NCBI RefSeq assembly: GCF_028816455.1
Contig: NZ_CP118246.1
Location: forward strand, 1,054,001-1,118,000
DNA: 64,000 nucleotides
Direction of reading: 5' to 3'
From: Devosia algicola
Lineage (GTDB): Bacteria; Pseudomonadota; Alphaproteobacteria; Rhizobiales; Devosiaceae
The position numbers were made by a program, and so were the translations under genes. The notes beneath the pieces are model-generated. The model searched no databases, had not been told where the DNA came from, and saw only the letters and a list, made by a program, of their open reading frames with translations. Below, one piece after another: positions 9,880-18,554 of this stretch; positions within the stretch are counted from its first letter, which is position 1; each line of letters opens with the position of its first letter.

Positions 9880-9894
9880 ATCATACCATCATAC
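9880..9894. promoter_or_regulatory. Candidate operator: direct repeat ATCATAC-C-ATCATAC
   Basis: Two identical heptamers (9880-9886 and 9888-9894) separated by one base. On the other strand they read GTATGATGGTATGAT, close to the GGTATA-type direct repeats bound by NanR-like FCD regulators. They lie 12 bases upstream of the gntR start and directly against a TTGACA box, the right place for both autoregulation and repression of the divergent operon. This is a pattern-based inference. Confidence 0.45.
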
Positions 9895-9921
9895 TTGACA
9901 ACACGCATACACCACTATAGC
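9895..9921 (+). promoter_or_regulatory. Candidate sigma-70 promoter of the sugar operon
   Basis: A consensus -35 box TTGACA at 9895-9900 and a TATAGC box at 9916-9921 with 15-base spacing, slightly short. It faces the operon starting at 10057, leaving an untranslated leader of roughly 130 bases. The direct-repeat operator abuts the -35 box. Confidence 0.4.
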
Positions 9922-10056
9922 GTTTGATCATCGTCAATTCAAGGCGTACCGAGCCATTGGACGCGAAGGGGGAAGTGAATTGTACGCTATGGTTGTTAAT
10001 CCTCGTCATTGGGATCGAATTACCGGTTGTCGAACATCAGTTCGCGAGGACCGGTC

Positions 10057-11001
10057 ATGAAAATTGCAGTTTTAGGTGGTGGCGGCGCCATGGGCGGCCT
10101 ATTCGGCGGCATGTTGGCGCACGCCGGTAACGATGTCAGCTTAATTGATGTATCGCGTCCAGCATTGGACGCCATCAACGCCAGTGGGCTTGCGATCGAA
10201 GAAAAGGACGGCACGGTTCTCACCTCGCAGGCAAGAGCGACAGACGATGCGAGTACAGTTGGCCAAGTCGACCTAATCGTTAATTTTGTAAAATGCTATC
10301 ACACCGAAGCTGCCATTCATGCCGCGCGGCCAATGATCGGCTCCGATACGATGGTGCTGTCGTTGCAAAACGGCTGGGGAAACGCAGCGCGCATTGCCGG
10401 TATCATTGGCGAGCACGCCCTCTTAGTGGGGCTAACTTATCATTCCGCCAACTTGGCAAAGCCGGGTCATATCAATCACCCGGGCGTCGGGGTGACACAT
10501 ATAGGCGAACTTGACGGCACTCTCAGCCCCCGCTTGGAGCGTCTGGCCGCGACCTTCGAAGATGCGGGCTTCGAGGTCGCACCGTCGACGCGCATTGTCG
10601 ATGAAGTCTGGAAAAAGCTTGCACTCAATGTGTGCACACTGCCGCCGGCGGGCCTGCTGCGTTTTCACGCCGATGAACTTGTTGAACACGATGGCACGAT
10701 GGCGCTCATGCGCGGCCTACTGGACGAAACTGTCGCCGTCGCTTCCGCGCAAGGCATTTCGCTTGATGGCGAGGAGCGCTGGGCGGCCATTACAGGACTG
10801 CTGGCGCGTGCCATCGGTGCCAAGGCGTCGATGCTGCAAGATGTCGAAGCCGAACGGCGGACTGAGATTGACGTCATCAACGGCGCCATCGTCGCCGCCG
10901 GCAAAGTCCACGGCGTGGCCACCCCTCTCAACGATACAATGGTGTGGCTTATTAAAAGTCTTGAAGAAGCCTACCTCGGCAAAGCCAGGCAGGCCAAATG
11001 A
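10057..11001 (+). CDS. Ketopantoate reductase-like (ApbA/PanE family) oxidoreductase
   Basis: A 314-residue NAD(P)-dependent enzyme. The N-terminal Rossmann motif is MKIAVLGGGGAMGGLFGG, followed by VNFVKCYHTEAA carrying the family Lys, and the C-terminal helical domain shows EVWKKLALNVCTLPP. PanE itself reduces ketopantoate, but genes of this family inside sugar operons often act on other 2-oxo or hydroxy acids. Here it is first in a catabolic operon and overlaps the ABC transporter gene by four bases (ATGA), so a role in substrate oxidation is more likely than vitamin synthesis. The start at 10057 follows a GAGGA site; upstream in-frame starts lack one. Confidence 0.82.
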   Translation: MKIAVLGGGGAMGGLFGGMLAHAGNDVSLIDVSRPALDAINASGLAIEEKDGTVLTSQARATDDASTVGQVDLIVNFVKCYHTEAAIHAARPMIGSDTMVLSLQNGWGNAARIAGIIGEHALLVGLTYHSANLAKPGHINHPGVGVTHIGELDGTLSPRLERLAATFEDAGFEVAPSTRIVDEVWKKLALNVCTLPPAGLLRFHADELVEHDGTMALMRGLLDETVAVASAQGISLDGEERWAAITGLLARAIGAKASMLQDVEAERRTEIDVINGAIVAAGKVHGVATPLNDTMVWLIKSLEEAYLGKARQAK

Positions 11002-12518
11002 CTAAAGCGACCACAACGCGTCTTAAGGTGTCGGGCTGTTCCAAGGGATTTCCTGGCGTGCAGGCCCTGACCGAAGTTTCGCTGACGGTAGGTGCTGGCG
11101 AAATCCATGCTCTGCTCGGTGAAAATGGCGCCGGAAAATCGACGTTGGGGAAGATCATTGCTGGCGTCTATCATTGGGATGCCGGCGCCATTGAGTTTGA
11201 TGGTATAGCGCTCGACCGCCTCGATGAAACATCGGCCGGGGCACTTGGTATCGGTATCGTTCACCAGGAAGGCTCTCTTGTCGGTCAACTATCAATTGCC
11301 GAAAATATCTTCGCTGGGCGCCAACCCATAGGTCGCTTTAACGTCGTTGATCGGCGGGAAATGGTGCGGCGCACTCGCGAATTGCTAAATCAACTTGGGG
11401 TGTCACTCGACCCCTGGACCCCGGTGCGAGCGCTTTCGACGGCGCAGGCACAAATTGTTGAAATTGCCAAAGCGCTGTCACGTGATCTCAAGCTGTTGAT
11501 CCTGGACGAACCGACCTCGGCGCTGACGCTGACGGAAACAGCGCGCCTGTTCGATTTGGTGCGCGGCCTTAAGGCTAGCGGCGTTTCCATTATTTATGTG
11601 TCGCACCGGCTCTCAGAGATATTTGAACTGTGCGACCGCGTCACGGTGCTGAAAGACGGCCAGGTTACAGGGAGGCGGCTTTTGGCGGAGACCAATCAAG
11701 ATGAACTGATCCGGTTGATGGTAGGTCGGGACGTGCACTTTGCAAGAGAAAGCAACCTGGCGCCGGGAGAACTGGTGCTGGAGGTCAACTCGGTGGCTGC
11801 GGCGCCGTTTGTACGTAATGCCAGCTTTTCCGTCCGGCGCGGTGAGATCGTTTGTCTTGCCGGTCTGGTAGGGTCGGGACGTTCAGAAGTTTGCGAAACC
11901 ATATTTGGCACCCGTCGCCATGAACGGGGTGAGATTCGGTTGCATGGTACCCGTATGCGGTTCGAGGGGCCATGGGATGCCATGGCTGCTGGCGTTGGCA
12001 TGGTTCCCGAAGATCGAAAGACCGCGGGGTTGTTTCTAGCCAAAAGTCTGGCGGAAAACATCACTATCGCTGTGCTGTCGAAAGTCTCACCAGGCGGTGT
12101 AATCTCGGATCGCGCCATTGCATCATATGCTGATCGCTACGTAAAAGAACTCAACATCGCGACTCCCGACATCTTGCAATTGGTCGGCAATTTGTCCGGC
12201 GGCAATCAGCAAAAGGTCTTGCTAGCCAAATGGCTAGCACCGGAACCCGATCTGTTGATTGTCGACGAGCCGACGCGTGGTGTCGATGTCGGCGCGCGCG
12301 CCGAAATTTATCGCCTGTTGCGGGCACTCAGGGCCAAGGGCTTTGCACTGCTGGTCGTGTCGTCCGACCTGACTGAAGTTCTGACCCTGGCCGACAGGAT
12401 CGTGGTGATGGCCGACGGCCGAACAGTCGGAGAACTGCCGGGTGATGTGGCCGATGAGGAATCCGTCCTCAGGCTGGCCACCCAACATACATCAATCCAA
12501 TCTGCGGGTGCCGCATGA
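10998..12518 (+). CDS. Ribose-type sugar ABC transporter, duplicated ATPase
   Basis: A 506-residue RbsA/MglA-like protein with two ATPase halves. The first has Walker A GENGAGKST at 41-49, the degenerate signature LSTAQAQIVEIAKAL and Walker B LLILDEPTSAL. The second has the C-motif NLSGGNQQKVLLAKWL and LLIVDEPTRGVDVG, with the usual degenerate second Walker A (GLVGSGRSEV). It powers the permease encoded next, with which it overlaps by four bases. The CUT2 class imports monosaccharides such as ribose, xylose, erythritol and apiose-like sugars; the exact sugar cannot be read from the sequence. Confidence 0.93.
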   Translation: MTKATTTRLKVSGCSKGFPGVQALTEVSLTVGAGEIHALLGENGAGKSTLGKIIAGVYHWDAGAIEFDGIALDRLDETSAGALGIGIVHQEGSLVGQLSIAENIFAGRQPIGRFNVVDRREMVRRTRELLNQLGVSLDPWTPVRALSTAQAQIVEIAKALSRDLKLLILDEPTSALTLTETARLFDLVRGLKASGVSIIYVSHRLSEIFELCDRVTVLKDGQVTGRRLLAETNQDELIRLMVGRDVHFARESNLAPGELVLEVNSVAAAPFVRNASFSVRRGEIVCLAGLVGSGRSEVCETIFGTRRHERGEIRLHGTRMRFEGPWDAMAAGVGMVPEDRKTAGLFLAKSLAENITIAVLSKVSPGGVISDRAIASYADRYVKELNIATPDILQLVGNLSGGNQQKVLLAKWLAPEPDLLIVDEPTRGVDVGARAEIYRLLRALRAKGFALLVVSSDLTEVLTLADRIVVMADGRTVGELPGDVADEESVLRLATQHTSIQSAGAA

Positions 12519-13546
12519 CCGAGACAGCAATCACCAAACCAAATCCTGAAACCGAACGTCAACCGGCATCGACCGAGATCACTAAACAAGCATGGCCAAT
12601 AAGATTTTTGTGGAAGTTGGCGGACTCCCGGGAGTTGACGCTGGTGATCCTGATTGCCCTTCTGGTGGTGGTGATGACGGTCGTCTATCCCAACAACTTT
12701 CCCACGCGCTACAATTTTTCGGCAGTGATGCTGAACGCGGCGCAGAACAGCATTCTGGTCGCTGGGATGATGTTGCTGATGATCGGCGGCACATTCGATC
12801 TGTCGATTGGTTCGGCGCTGGCATTGTCGGGCGTTGTCGCCGGTGTGGTAGTGGCATGGTGGGGGCTACCGGCGGAAGCCGGCCTCCTGGCCGGGATTGC
12901 TGCCGGTGCCTTCTGTGGCCTGATCAACGGCGTTATCGTGACGCGCATCAATATTAACGCTCTCATCGCGACGCTGGCAACCATGGCGATATTTCGGGGC
13001 GCCACCCAGCTTGTGTCGGGCACGGGCGTTACCCCGATCGGGGATGGCTTCAAAGCCTATGGCCAGGCCAGTTTCCTAGGCATGCAGTCGCCTTTCTGGT
13101 TTGCGCTCTTCGTTGTGGCAGCCGGTTGGTGGCTGGTGGCGCGGACGCGCTATTTTCGCCAGTTCTATTTCATCGGCGGCAACGCACATGCCGCTCAATT
13201 GTCGGGCATCCGCGTGGCGCGGATAACCTTGACCGGTTTTATCATCATGGGTGCGCTCGCCGGCCTCGCCGGTGTGCTGGGTTCGGCTCGGCTAAATTCC
13301 GCCGTGGTGTCGGCGGGGATTGGCGTCGAACTATCCGTTATCACGGCGGCAGTTCTGGGCGGCGCAAGCCTTCGAGGTGGGGAAGGATCGGTTCTCGGCG
13401 GTGTGCTCGGCGTGCTGTTGATCGCCTTGGTTCAAAACGCGCTGATCATCAACGGCGTCGGTGTGTACTGGCAAAATATTATTGTCGGCTTGGTCCTGCT
13501 CTTTGCAGTGTCGCTGGACCGGTTCAAGCAGACTCACAGAAGCTGA
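12515..13546 (+). CDS. Ribose-type sugar ABC transporter permease
   Basis: A 343-residue RbsC-like inner-membrane protein. An unusual polar N-terminal extension of about 35 residues precedes 8-10 hydrophobic helices. Family marks are GGTFDLSIGSALALSG (about residues 90-105), GLINGVIVTRININALIATLATM, and the C-terminal LGGASLRGGEGSVLGGVLGV. It forms the homodimeric channel for the preceding ATPase and the following binding protein. Confidence 0.92.
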   Translation: MTETAITKPNPETERQPASTEITKQAWPIRFLWKLADSRELTLVILIALLVVVMTVVYPNNFPTRYNFSAVMLNAAQNSILVAGMMLLMIGGTFDLSIGSALALSGVVAGVVVAWWGLPAEAGLLAGIAAGAFCGLINGVIVTRININALIATLATMAIFRGATQLVSGTGVTPIGDGFKAYGQASFLGMQSPFWFALFVVAAGWWLVARTRYFRQFYFIGGNAHAAQLSGIRVARITLTGFIIMGALAGLAGVLGSARLNSAVVSAGIGVELSVITAAVLGGASLRGGEGSVLGGVLGVLLIALVQNALIINGVGVYWQNIIVGLVLLFAVSLDRFKQTHRS

Positions 13547-13584
13547 TGCGGCAGCTTGTAACCGCAAAAATGGGAGGAATTACA

Positions 13585-14589
13585 ATGAATTGTCTAATGA
13601 AAATTGCTATGGCCGGTATGGTGTCGGCCCTCGCATTAACGGCCACCGCAGTCATGGCAGAAGAAACCAGCTTCGGACCGGACAATGCGACCGAGACCTA
13701 CTACTGGATATCGCAAAACGCGACGCTGCCGCTATTCGTCCGCACCGACTATCGCGGCATGAAGCAGGCAGCCGAGCAACTTGGCGTAAAAATCAGGATC
13801 GCTGGGCCAACTACGATCGATCTACCTGGATTCATTGCCACAATCGATCAAGTCTGCGCGCAAAATCCGGCAGGCGTGTCGGTAGTGGGTTGGGACCCGT
13901 CGCTTGCCGCTTCTGTTGACAAGTGTATCGAAATGGGCGTGCCGACGGTTGTTGACGACGCCGATTTGCCGAATTCCAAGCGCCTGACCTTCATCGGTAC
14001 CGATTGGACGACTATCGGCGAGGAACAGGCCAAGGCGATGATCAAGGCTTTGCCTGATGGCGGCAAGATCGCGACGATGTCCATCATCAACGCAGCCAAT
14101 ACCGTCCATGCCCTGCAAGGCTTCAACGAAACGATAAAGGCTGCTGGCGACAAATATCAGGTCGTTGCCAGCGAAGACGACGGCGGTGATGCACAAAAGG
14201 CGGCACAAGTGACTGCTGCTCTGATTGCGGCGCACCCGGATATTGCCGGACTGGCCGGATTCGATTCTGAATCGGGTGCCGGAATTGTCACGGCACTAGG
14301 CGAGGCTGGACTATCGGGCAAGGTGGTGGTCACCGCGATGGAGCAGACCCCAGAGTTCTTCAATACGCTCAAGGACGGATCGGTTAATGCGATCATCGTG
14401 CAGAACCGGGAGCTGTTCACCTATTACGCATTCAAATCGCTCTACGATTTCCATCACAATGGTCTGACAACCAACGGGCTCAAGGGCTTTGAGGGTAAAC
14501 CGATCCCGGTCAACATCAATACCGGCGTGCTGGTCATGACCAAGGATAATATCGGTGCCATGCAAGATGCCGTCGCGGCCGCGGAATAG
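13585..14589 (+). CDS. Sugar ABC transporter periplasmic binding protein (RbsB-like)
   Basis: A 334-residue periplasmic binding protein of the type I fold. The start at 13585 follows a GGGAGGAATT ribosome site and gives a signal peptide (MNCLMKIAMAGMVSALALTA, cleavage near VMA). The LacI/RbsB layout is visible in IDQVCAQNPAGVSVVGWDP, GVPTVVDDADLP and ATMSIINAANTVHALQGF. It delivers the sugar to the permease and ATPase encoded just upstream. A stem-loop directly downstream may stabilise this 3' end, as is common for binding proteins that must exceed the membrane subunits in amount. Confidence 0.92.
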   Translation: MNCLMKIAMAGMVSALALTATAVMAEETSFGPDNATETYYWISQNATLPLFVRTDYRGMKQAAEQLGVKIRIAGPTTIDLPGFIATIDQVCAQNPAGVSVVGWDPSLAASVDKCIEMGVPTVVDDADLPNSKRLTFIGTDWTTIGEEQAKAMIKALPDGGKIATMSIINAANTVHALQGFNETIKAAGDKYQVVASEDDGGDAQKAAQVTAALIAAHPDIAGLAGFDSESGAGIVTALGEAGLSGKVVVTAMEQTPEFFNTLKDGSVNAIIVQNRELFTYYAFKSLYDFHHNGLTTNGLKGFEGKPIPVNINTGVLVMTKDNIGAMQDAVAAAE

Positions 14590-14601
14590 TTGACAAGTCT
14601 C

Positions 14602-14627
14602 GACAGGGGACTACTCGGCCCCCTGTC
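14602..14627 (+). terminator. Intra-operon stem-loop after the binding-protein gene
   Basis: GACAGGGG (14602-14609) pairs perfectly with CCCCTGTC (14620-14627) around a 10-base loop. No T-run follows, so it is more likely an mRNA-stabilising or partial attenuation hairpin than a full terminator. It separates the transporter genes from the enzyme genes downstream. Confidence 0.55.
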
Positions 14628-14666
14628 ATCATTCAGCTGCATGCTGTGCCAAAGTTGGAGACCGCC

Positions 14667-15476
14667 ATGACCCTCGCCAATGCTACTCGTATCCGCTTCT
14701 TGGGCGTGGCTGCCTATGAAATCATTACTCGCAGCGGTAAGCGCCTGCTACTTGATCCCTTTCTGGACGACAATCCTGCGAGTCCGGTCAAACATGACAG
14801 TTTCGACCAGGTGGACCTTGTGATCGTCAGTCACGCCGCCATTGATCACCTAGGCGATACTGAAAAGATCGTCAGGAAATACAATTGCCCGGTCATTTGC
14901 GGCGGTGAGGTCAAAGCCTATCTCAAAGCCAGGGGCATTGAGGGCGACCAAATTCGGGCGACTACATGGGGTATTCGCGTAGAAGTGGCCGGCATTGAGG
15001 TGCAACCGCTCGAATGCCACCATTGGTCACAGATCGTTATGCCTGACGGAACCTACGCCTCCGGACTGCCAATGGCTTTCATAGTTTATGCCGACGAGGG
15101 TGTTCGGTTTTATCACTACGGCGATACCGCGATTTTTTCGGACCTGAAACTCCATGCCGAACTTTATCGGCCTACGATTGGCTGCATCGGTATTGCCAAT
15201 CCGCACGAAGTCGCTGCCCGTTTCCCGATGCCCGGCAAAATGCTGACAGCAGAGATGTCTCCGTACGAGGGCGCACTTGCCGCGGAGTGGCTCGGCCTCG
15301 AAACTGTATTGCCATGTCATTATCTCGACGCAAGCGATCCCGATGTGGTGGCCTTTGAGCAACATCTTTCCGAACTGGCAGCCGCAGGGCGTCGGGTGCC
15401 GCGTTCTGTGGTCCTGAACGCTGGCGATAGCATCGACGTGCCAGCGGGCGGCGGTGCGGTGCAACTTGCCTCGTGA
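14667..15476 (+). CDS. UlaG-like metallo-beta-lactamase-fold hydrolase
   Basis: A 269-residue metal-dependent hydrolase. The metal motif is SHAAIDHLGD with H56, D60 and H61; further ligands are likely in ECHHWSQ, YHYGDTAIF and CHYLDAS. It most resembles the UlaG-type group, which includes lactonases of sugar acids. The start at 14667 follows a GGAG site; the alternative at 14646 does not. Sitting between the transporter and dehydrogenase genes, it could open a lactone or hydrolyse an intermediate. The reaction is not deducible from sequence. Confidence 0.8.
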   Translation: MTLANATRIRFLGVAAYEIITRSGKRLLLDPFLDDNPASPVKHDSFDQVDLVIVSHAAIDHLGDTEKIVRKYNCPVICGGEVKAYLKARGIEGDQIRATTWGIRVEVAGIEVQPLECHHWSQIVMPDGTYASGLPMAFIVYADEGVRFYHYGDTAIFSDLKLHAELYRPTIGCIGIANPHEVAARFPMPGKMLTAEMSPYEGALAAEWLGLETVLPCHYLDASDPDVVAFEQHLSELAAAGRRVPRSVVLNAGDSIDVPAGGGAVQLAS

Positions 15477-15489
15477 GGAGAAACTAATA

Positions 15490-16510
15490 TGCATTCCGCA
15501 ATTTTCGGCTCACCCCATGAGGCTCCACTTTGAGACACGCGCGATACCGCAACCGGGGCATGGCGAAGCACTTGTCGAAGTTAAGGCCGCAGGCGTGTGC
15601 GCCGGTGACTTATATATCTACAAAGGCAATAATCCATACGTAGTCTATCCGCGGGTCGGTGGCCATGAAATCGCCGGGGTCGTTTCAGCACTTGGTCCGG
15701 GTGCTTCGGGTCACCCAATCGGGCAGCGCGTTGTTGTCGAACCGTTCATCGGCTGCGGCAAATGCTATGCGTGTCGGGTTGGCAAGTCCAATTGCTGCTC
15801 TAACCTGCAGATCATCGGCATTCATCGTGATGGTGGTTTTGCCGATTATGTCGTCGCGCCAATCGACCGACTGCACCCAATTCCCGATGGGCTCACTGAC
15901 TTTCAAGCGAGCCTTTGCCGAGCCTGTCGCGATCGGTGTGCAGTCGTGTCGGCGTGGTGCGGTCACGGGCAATGATAGTGTTCTCGTGCTTGGTGCGGGA
16001 CCGATCGGCCTTGCAATCCTAGAAGTCGCCCGGGCTCGAGGTGCTATGGTCTATGTCACGGATGTCGACCCGAAGCGTCTTTTGACCGCCGCCCATCTTG
16101 GAGCGCAAACGCTCGATGCCGGCCCAGGCCTGCTAGAAAATGTCATGAAACTTACCAATGGCGAAGGCATGCCGGTTGTCATGGAGGCGACGGGCAACGC
16201 CAAAGTGATGGAATCCACCACCGATCTGGTCGCCGCCGGCGGGCGCGTCGTGATTGTTGGCATTGTGCCGGCTGGCACATCGATCTCGTTCCCCGGCCTG
16301 GATTTAACCCGCAAGGAAATGTCCATCGTGGGATCGCGCGCCAGCGTTGATTGCTTTTCTGAAAGTCTTGAACTTCTCGCCAGCGGCGCCATTCGCTATC
16401 CCGAGATCGCCAGCCGGTTCGAGCCCGAGCAAGCCGTCGCCGTGTTCGACCGCCTAGTTGAGCCGAACCACGGATTGCACAAGGTAGTTTTCACCAGGGA
16501 GTCAAAATGA
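15490..16510 (+). CDS. Zinc-dependent alcohol dehydrogenase (MDR family), two frameshifts
   Basis: A medium-chain dehydrogenase of the sorbitol/threonine dehydrogenase type. Catalytic zinc ligands are C37 and H59-E60; the structural zinc set is C89, C92, C95 and C103. The cofactor motif LVLGAGPIGLAILEVARARG follows. The start at 15490 has a GAGGAG site eight bases upstream and gives MHSAIFGSPHE. Two breaks hide this: at 15521-15522 CATGAGGCTCCAC should be CATGAGCTCCAC, and at 15912-15913 GCGAGCCTTTGCC should be GCGAGCTTTGCC. Both are insertions in GAGCT. The repaired product is about 339 residues. It should oxidise a hydroxyl of the sugar or sugar acid; its stop overlaps the next start by four bases. 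Confidence 0.85.
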
Positions 16511-17364
16511 AATTCGTTACATTTAGCGCCAACGGCGTCCAACATGTTGGCGCGCTCGACGGCACGCAGGTCGTTGATCTAACCGCCGCCGGGATCGCCG
16601 ATACGATGTTGTCGTTGATCGTGGGCGGTGACGCTATGCTCGCCAAAGCCCGTTCGGCTGTCGCTGGACCCGGGCCGCGGCTGGACTTGGCAAAGGTTCA
16701 GTTGAAGGCGCCGGTCAAGCCGGGAAAGGTGCTATGCTCCGGTTTCAACTATCTCAGCCACCTCAATGAAAACCCGACGGCCGTCAAACCGGATTACCCC
16801 CTGTTCTTCGCCAAGGTCTCAACCGCCATCGCAGGACCAGAGGACGAAATCGAGGCGCCCAAGGCAACCGAGCAGTTGGATTATGAAGTAGAGTTTTCGG
16901 TAGTCATCGGCAAGCGCCTGACGCGTCCATCGGAGGCCGAAGTGATGCCCGCGATTTTTGGCTATACCTTACTGAATGACGTCTCTGCCCGTGATGTGCA
17001 GTTCGACAACAACCAGATCACGACCGGCAAGAATTTTGATCGTTTTGCGCCGATCGGGCCGTGCATTGTCACCACCGATGAGATGCCCAATCCGGACAGC
17101 GTCACGCTCAAAACACGCCTTAACGGACGCACGCTTCAGGACGGCAATACCAATGAATGGTTATTCTCACTGCCGCGGCTTGTGTCGTATCTCGCCGGTA
17201 TCATGACGCTCGAGCCCGGCGACATCGTAACGACCGGAACACCGGCCGGCGTTGGGTATTTCCAAAAGCCACAGGTCTACATGAAGCCCGGTGACGTCAT
17301 CGAGATCGAGGCAGAGGGCATTGGTGTACTTCGCAATCGAATCGTGGCGCAAGGAGCACTCTGA
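16507..17364 (+). CDS. Fumarylacetoacetate hydrolase-family protein
   Basis: A 285-residue FAH-fold enzyme. Metal-binding acids are visible in DYEVEFSVVIG (E127, E129) and FGYTLLNDVSARD (D158); the substrate loop CSGFNYLSHLNE and the late TTGTPAGVGYFQKP are also typical. The family cleaves or hydrates 2-oxo and 2,4-dioxo acids, for instance in fuconate and catechol breakdown. In this operon it would suit cleavage of a diketo acid made by the dehydrogenases, giving central metabolites without phosphorylation. That role is inference from context. Confidence 0.88.
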   Translation: MKFVTFSANGVQHVGALDGTQVVDLTAAGIADTMLSLIVGGDAMLAKARSAVAGPGPRLDLAKVQLKAPVKPGKVLCSGFNYLSHLNENPTAVKPDYPLFFAKVSTAIAGPEDEIEAPKATEQLDYEVEFSVVIGKRLTRPSEAEVMPAIFGYTLLNDVSARDVQFDNNQITTGKNFDRFAPIGPCIVTTDEMPNPDSVTLKTRLNGRTLQDGNTNEWLFSLPRLVSYLAGIMTLEPGDIVTTGTPAGVGYFQKPQVYMKPGDVIEIEAEGIGVLRNRIVAQGAL

Positions 17365-17366
17365 GC

Positions 17367-18407
17367 ATGGCGCGGCTTCGGGTAGGCGTGATTGGCTGCG
17401 GCTATTACGCCCGCTACCATCTTGAGGCATGGAAAACTTTAACCAGGGAGGGGATCGATCTTGTCGCCGTGTGCGATCTCGATGCGGATAAGGCGGCAGC
17501 TGCGGCGCGCGAATTCGGGGCGCCGCAATCGTTCACCGATGCCAGTATACTTGATGAAGTCCGGCTCGACCTCGTCGATATCGCAACGCGCATGGATACC
17601 CATCGCGCACTCGCGGCGGCGTGTGCAGAGCGCGGAATAGGGGTGATCGTACAAAAACCCCTAGCCCCGACTTGGGACGAAGCGGTGGCAATCGTTGCAA
17701 GGGCGGAGCAGGCAGGAAGCTTTCTCGCTGTCCACGAAAATTTCCGATTTCAACCGGCCATGCAGCGGGTTGCGGAAATTGTTCGCAGTGGCGCCATTGG
17801 TGAACCGAGTTGGTCGCGGATCGCGGTTCGCACGGGGGTCGACGTCTACAAGAACCAACCATATTTTCTCAACGAGGAGCGGTTGGTGATCCTTGATTTG
17901 GGTATTCATCTGCTGGACTTGGCTCGGCTGTTCATGGGCGAAGTCGAAAATGTGTTCTGTCAGACTCAAAGGCGCAATCCCGCGGTTCGAGCGGAAGACA
18001 CTGCGACTATGATGCTGCGTCATGTTGGCGGCGCCGTGTCGGTGGTCGAGTGCACCTATGAGAGCCGCAGGCTGCCCGACGCGCTCGGCGAAACCATTCT
18101 CGAGATAGAGGGGACGGATGGAGTATTGACGCTTGACCGGCAGTTGACCCTCGCGGTGTCCAGCAAGGGGCAACACCGTACCGAGCGGTTGGTACCGGAA
18201 GGTTTCGATTTCAGTGACCCGGGTGCAAGTATTGCCGCCGGAAGTGCGCTTGCGACCTGCAGGGCCCATGCCGATGCGTTCCGCGCTGGCCAGGCAGCGG
18301 AAACCTCGGGGGCCGACAATCTCAAAACCTATGCGCTGGTCGAGGCTGCTTATCGATCGGTGATCAGCGGCAGCCCAGAAATTCCACCGTCTCGAGCCCC
18401 CAACTGA
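17367..18407 (+). CDS. Gfo/Idh/MocA dehydrogenase, D-apiose dehydrogenase-like
   Basis: A 346-residue NAD-dependent sugar dehydrogenase. The Rossmann start is GVIGCGYYARYHLEAW, with QKP at 96-98 supplying the conserved Lys and LDLGIHLLDLARLFMGEV at 176-193 the catalytic Asp/His. The combination HENFRFQPAM, DVYKNQPYFLNEER and the LDLGIHLLDLAR block is what I remember of D-apiose dehydrogenases (ApsD), which turn D-apiose into apionolactone. The next gene resembles the matching lactonase, which supports this. The family label is firm, the substrate only probable. Confidence 0.82.
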   Translation: MARLRVGVIGCGYYARYHLEAWKTLTREGIDLVAVCDLDADKAAAAAREFGAPQSFTDASILDEVRLDLVDIATRMDTHRALAAACAERGIGVIVQKPLAPTWDEAVAIVARAEQAGSFLAVHENFRFQPAMQRVAEIVRSGAIGEPSWSRIAVRTGVDVYKNQPYFLNEERLVILDLGIHLLDLARLFMGEVENVFCQTQRRNPAVRAEDTATMMLRHVGGAVSVVECTYESRRLPDALGETILEIEGTDGVLTLDRQLTLAVSSKGQHRTERLVPEGFDFSDPGASIAAGSALATCRAHADAFRAGQAAETSGADNLKTYALVEAAYRSVISGSPEIPPSRAPN

Positions 18408-18554
18408 CTAAGTCGGTCTGCAACAGTACTGTCTTTGATTTGCGCCTGATTTAGGGACCATATTCTGAAATTCGATGGCGTAATGCTGCCAAGACCCAGC
18501 GACAAGCGAGTTTGAATTTGCGCTCCAGCGAACCTGCCAAACGGTGATGATGCG

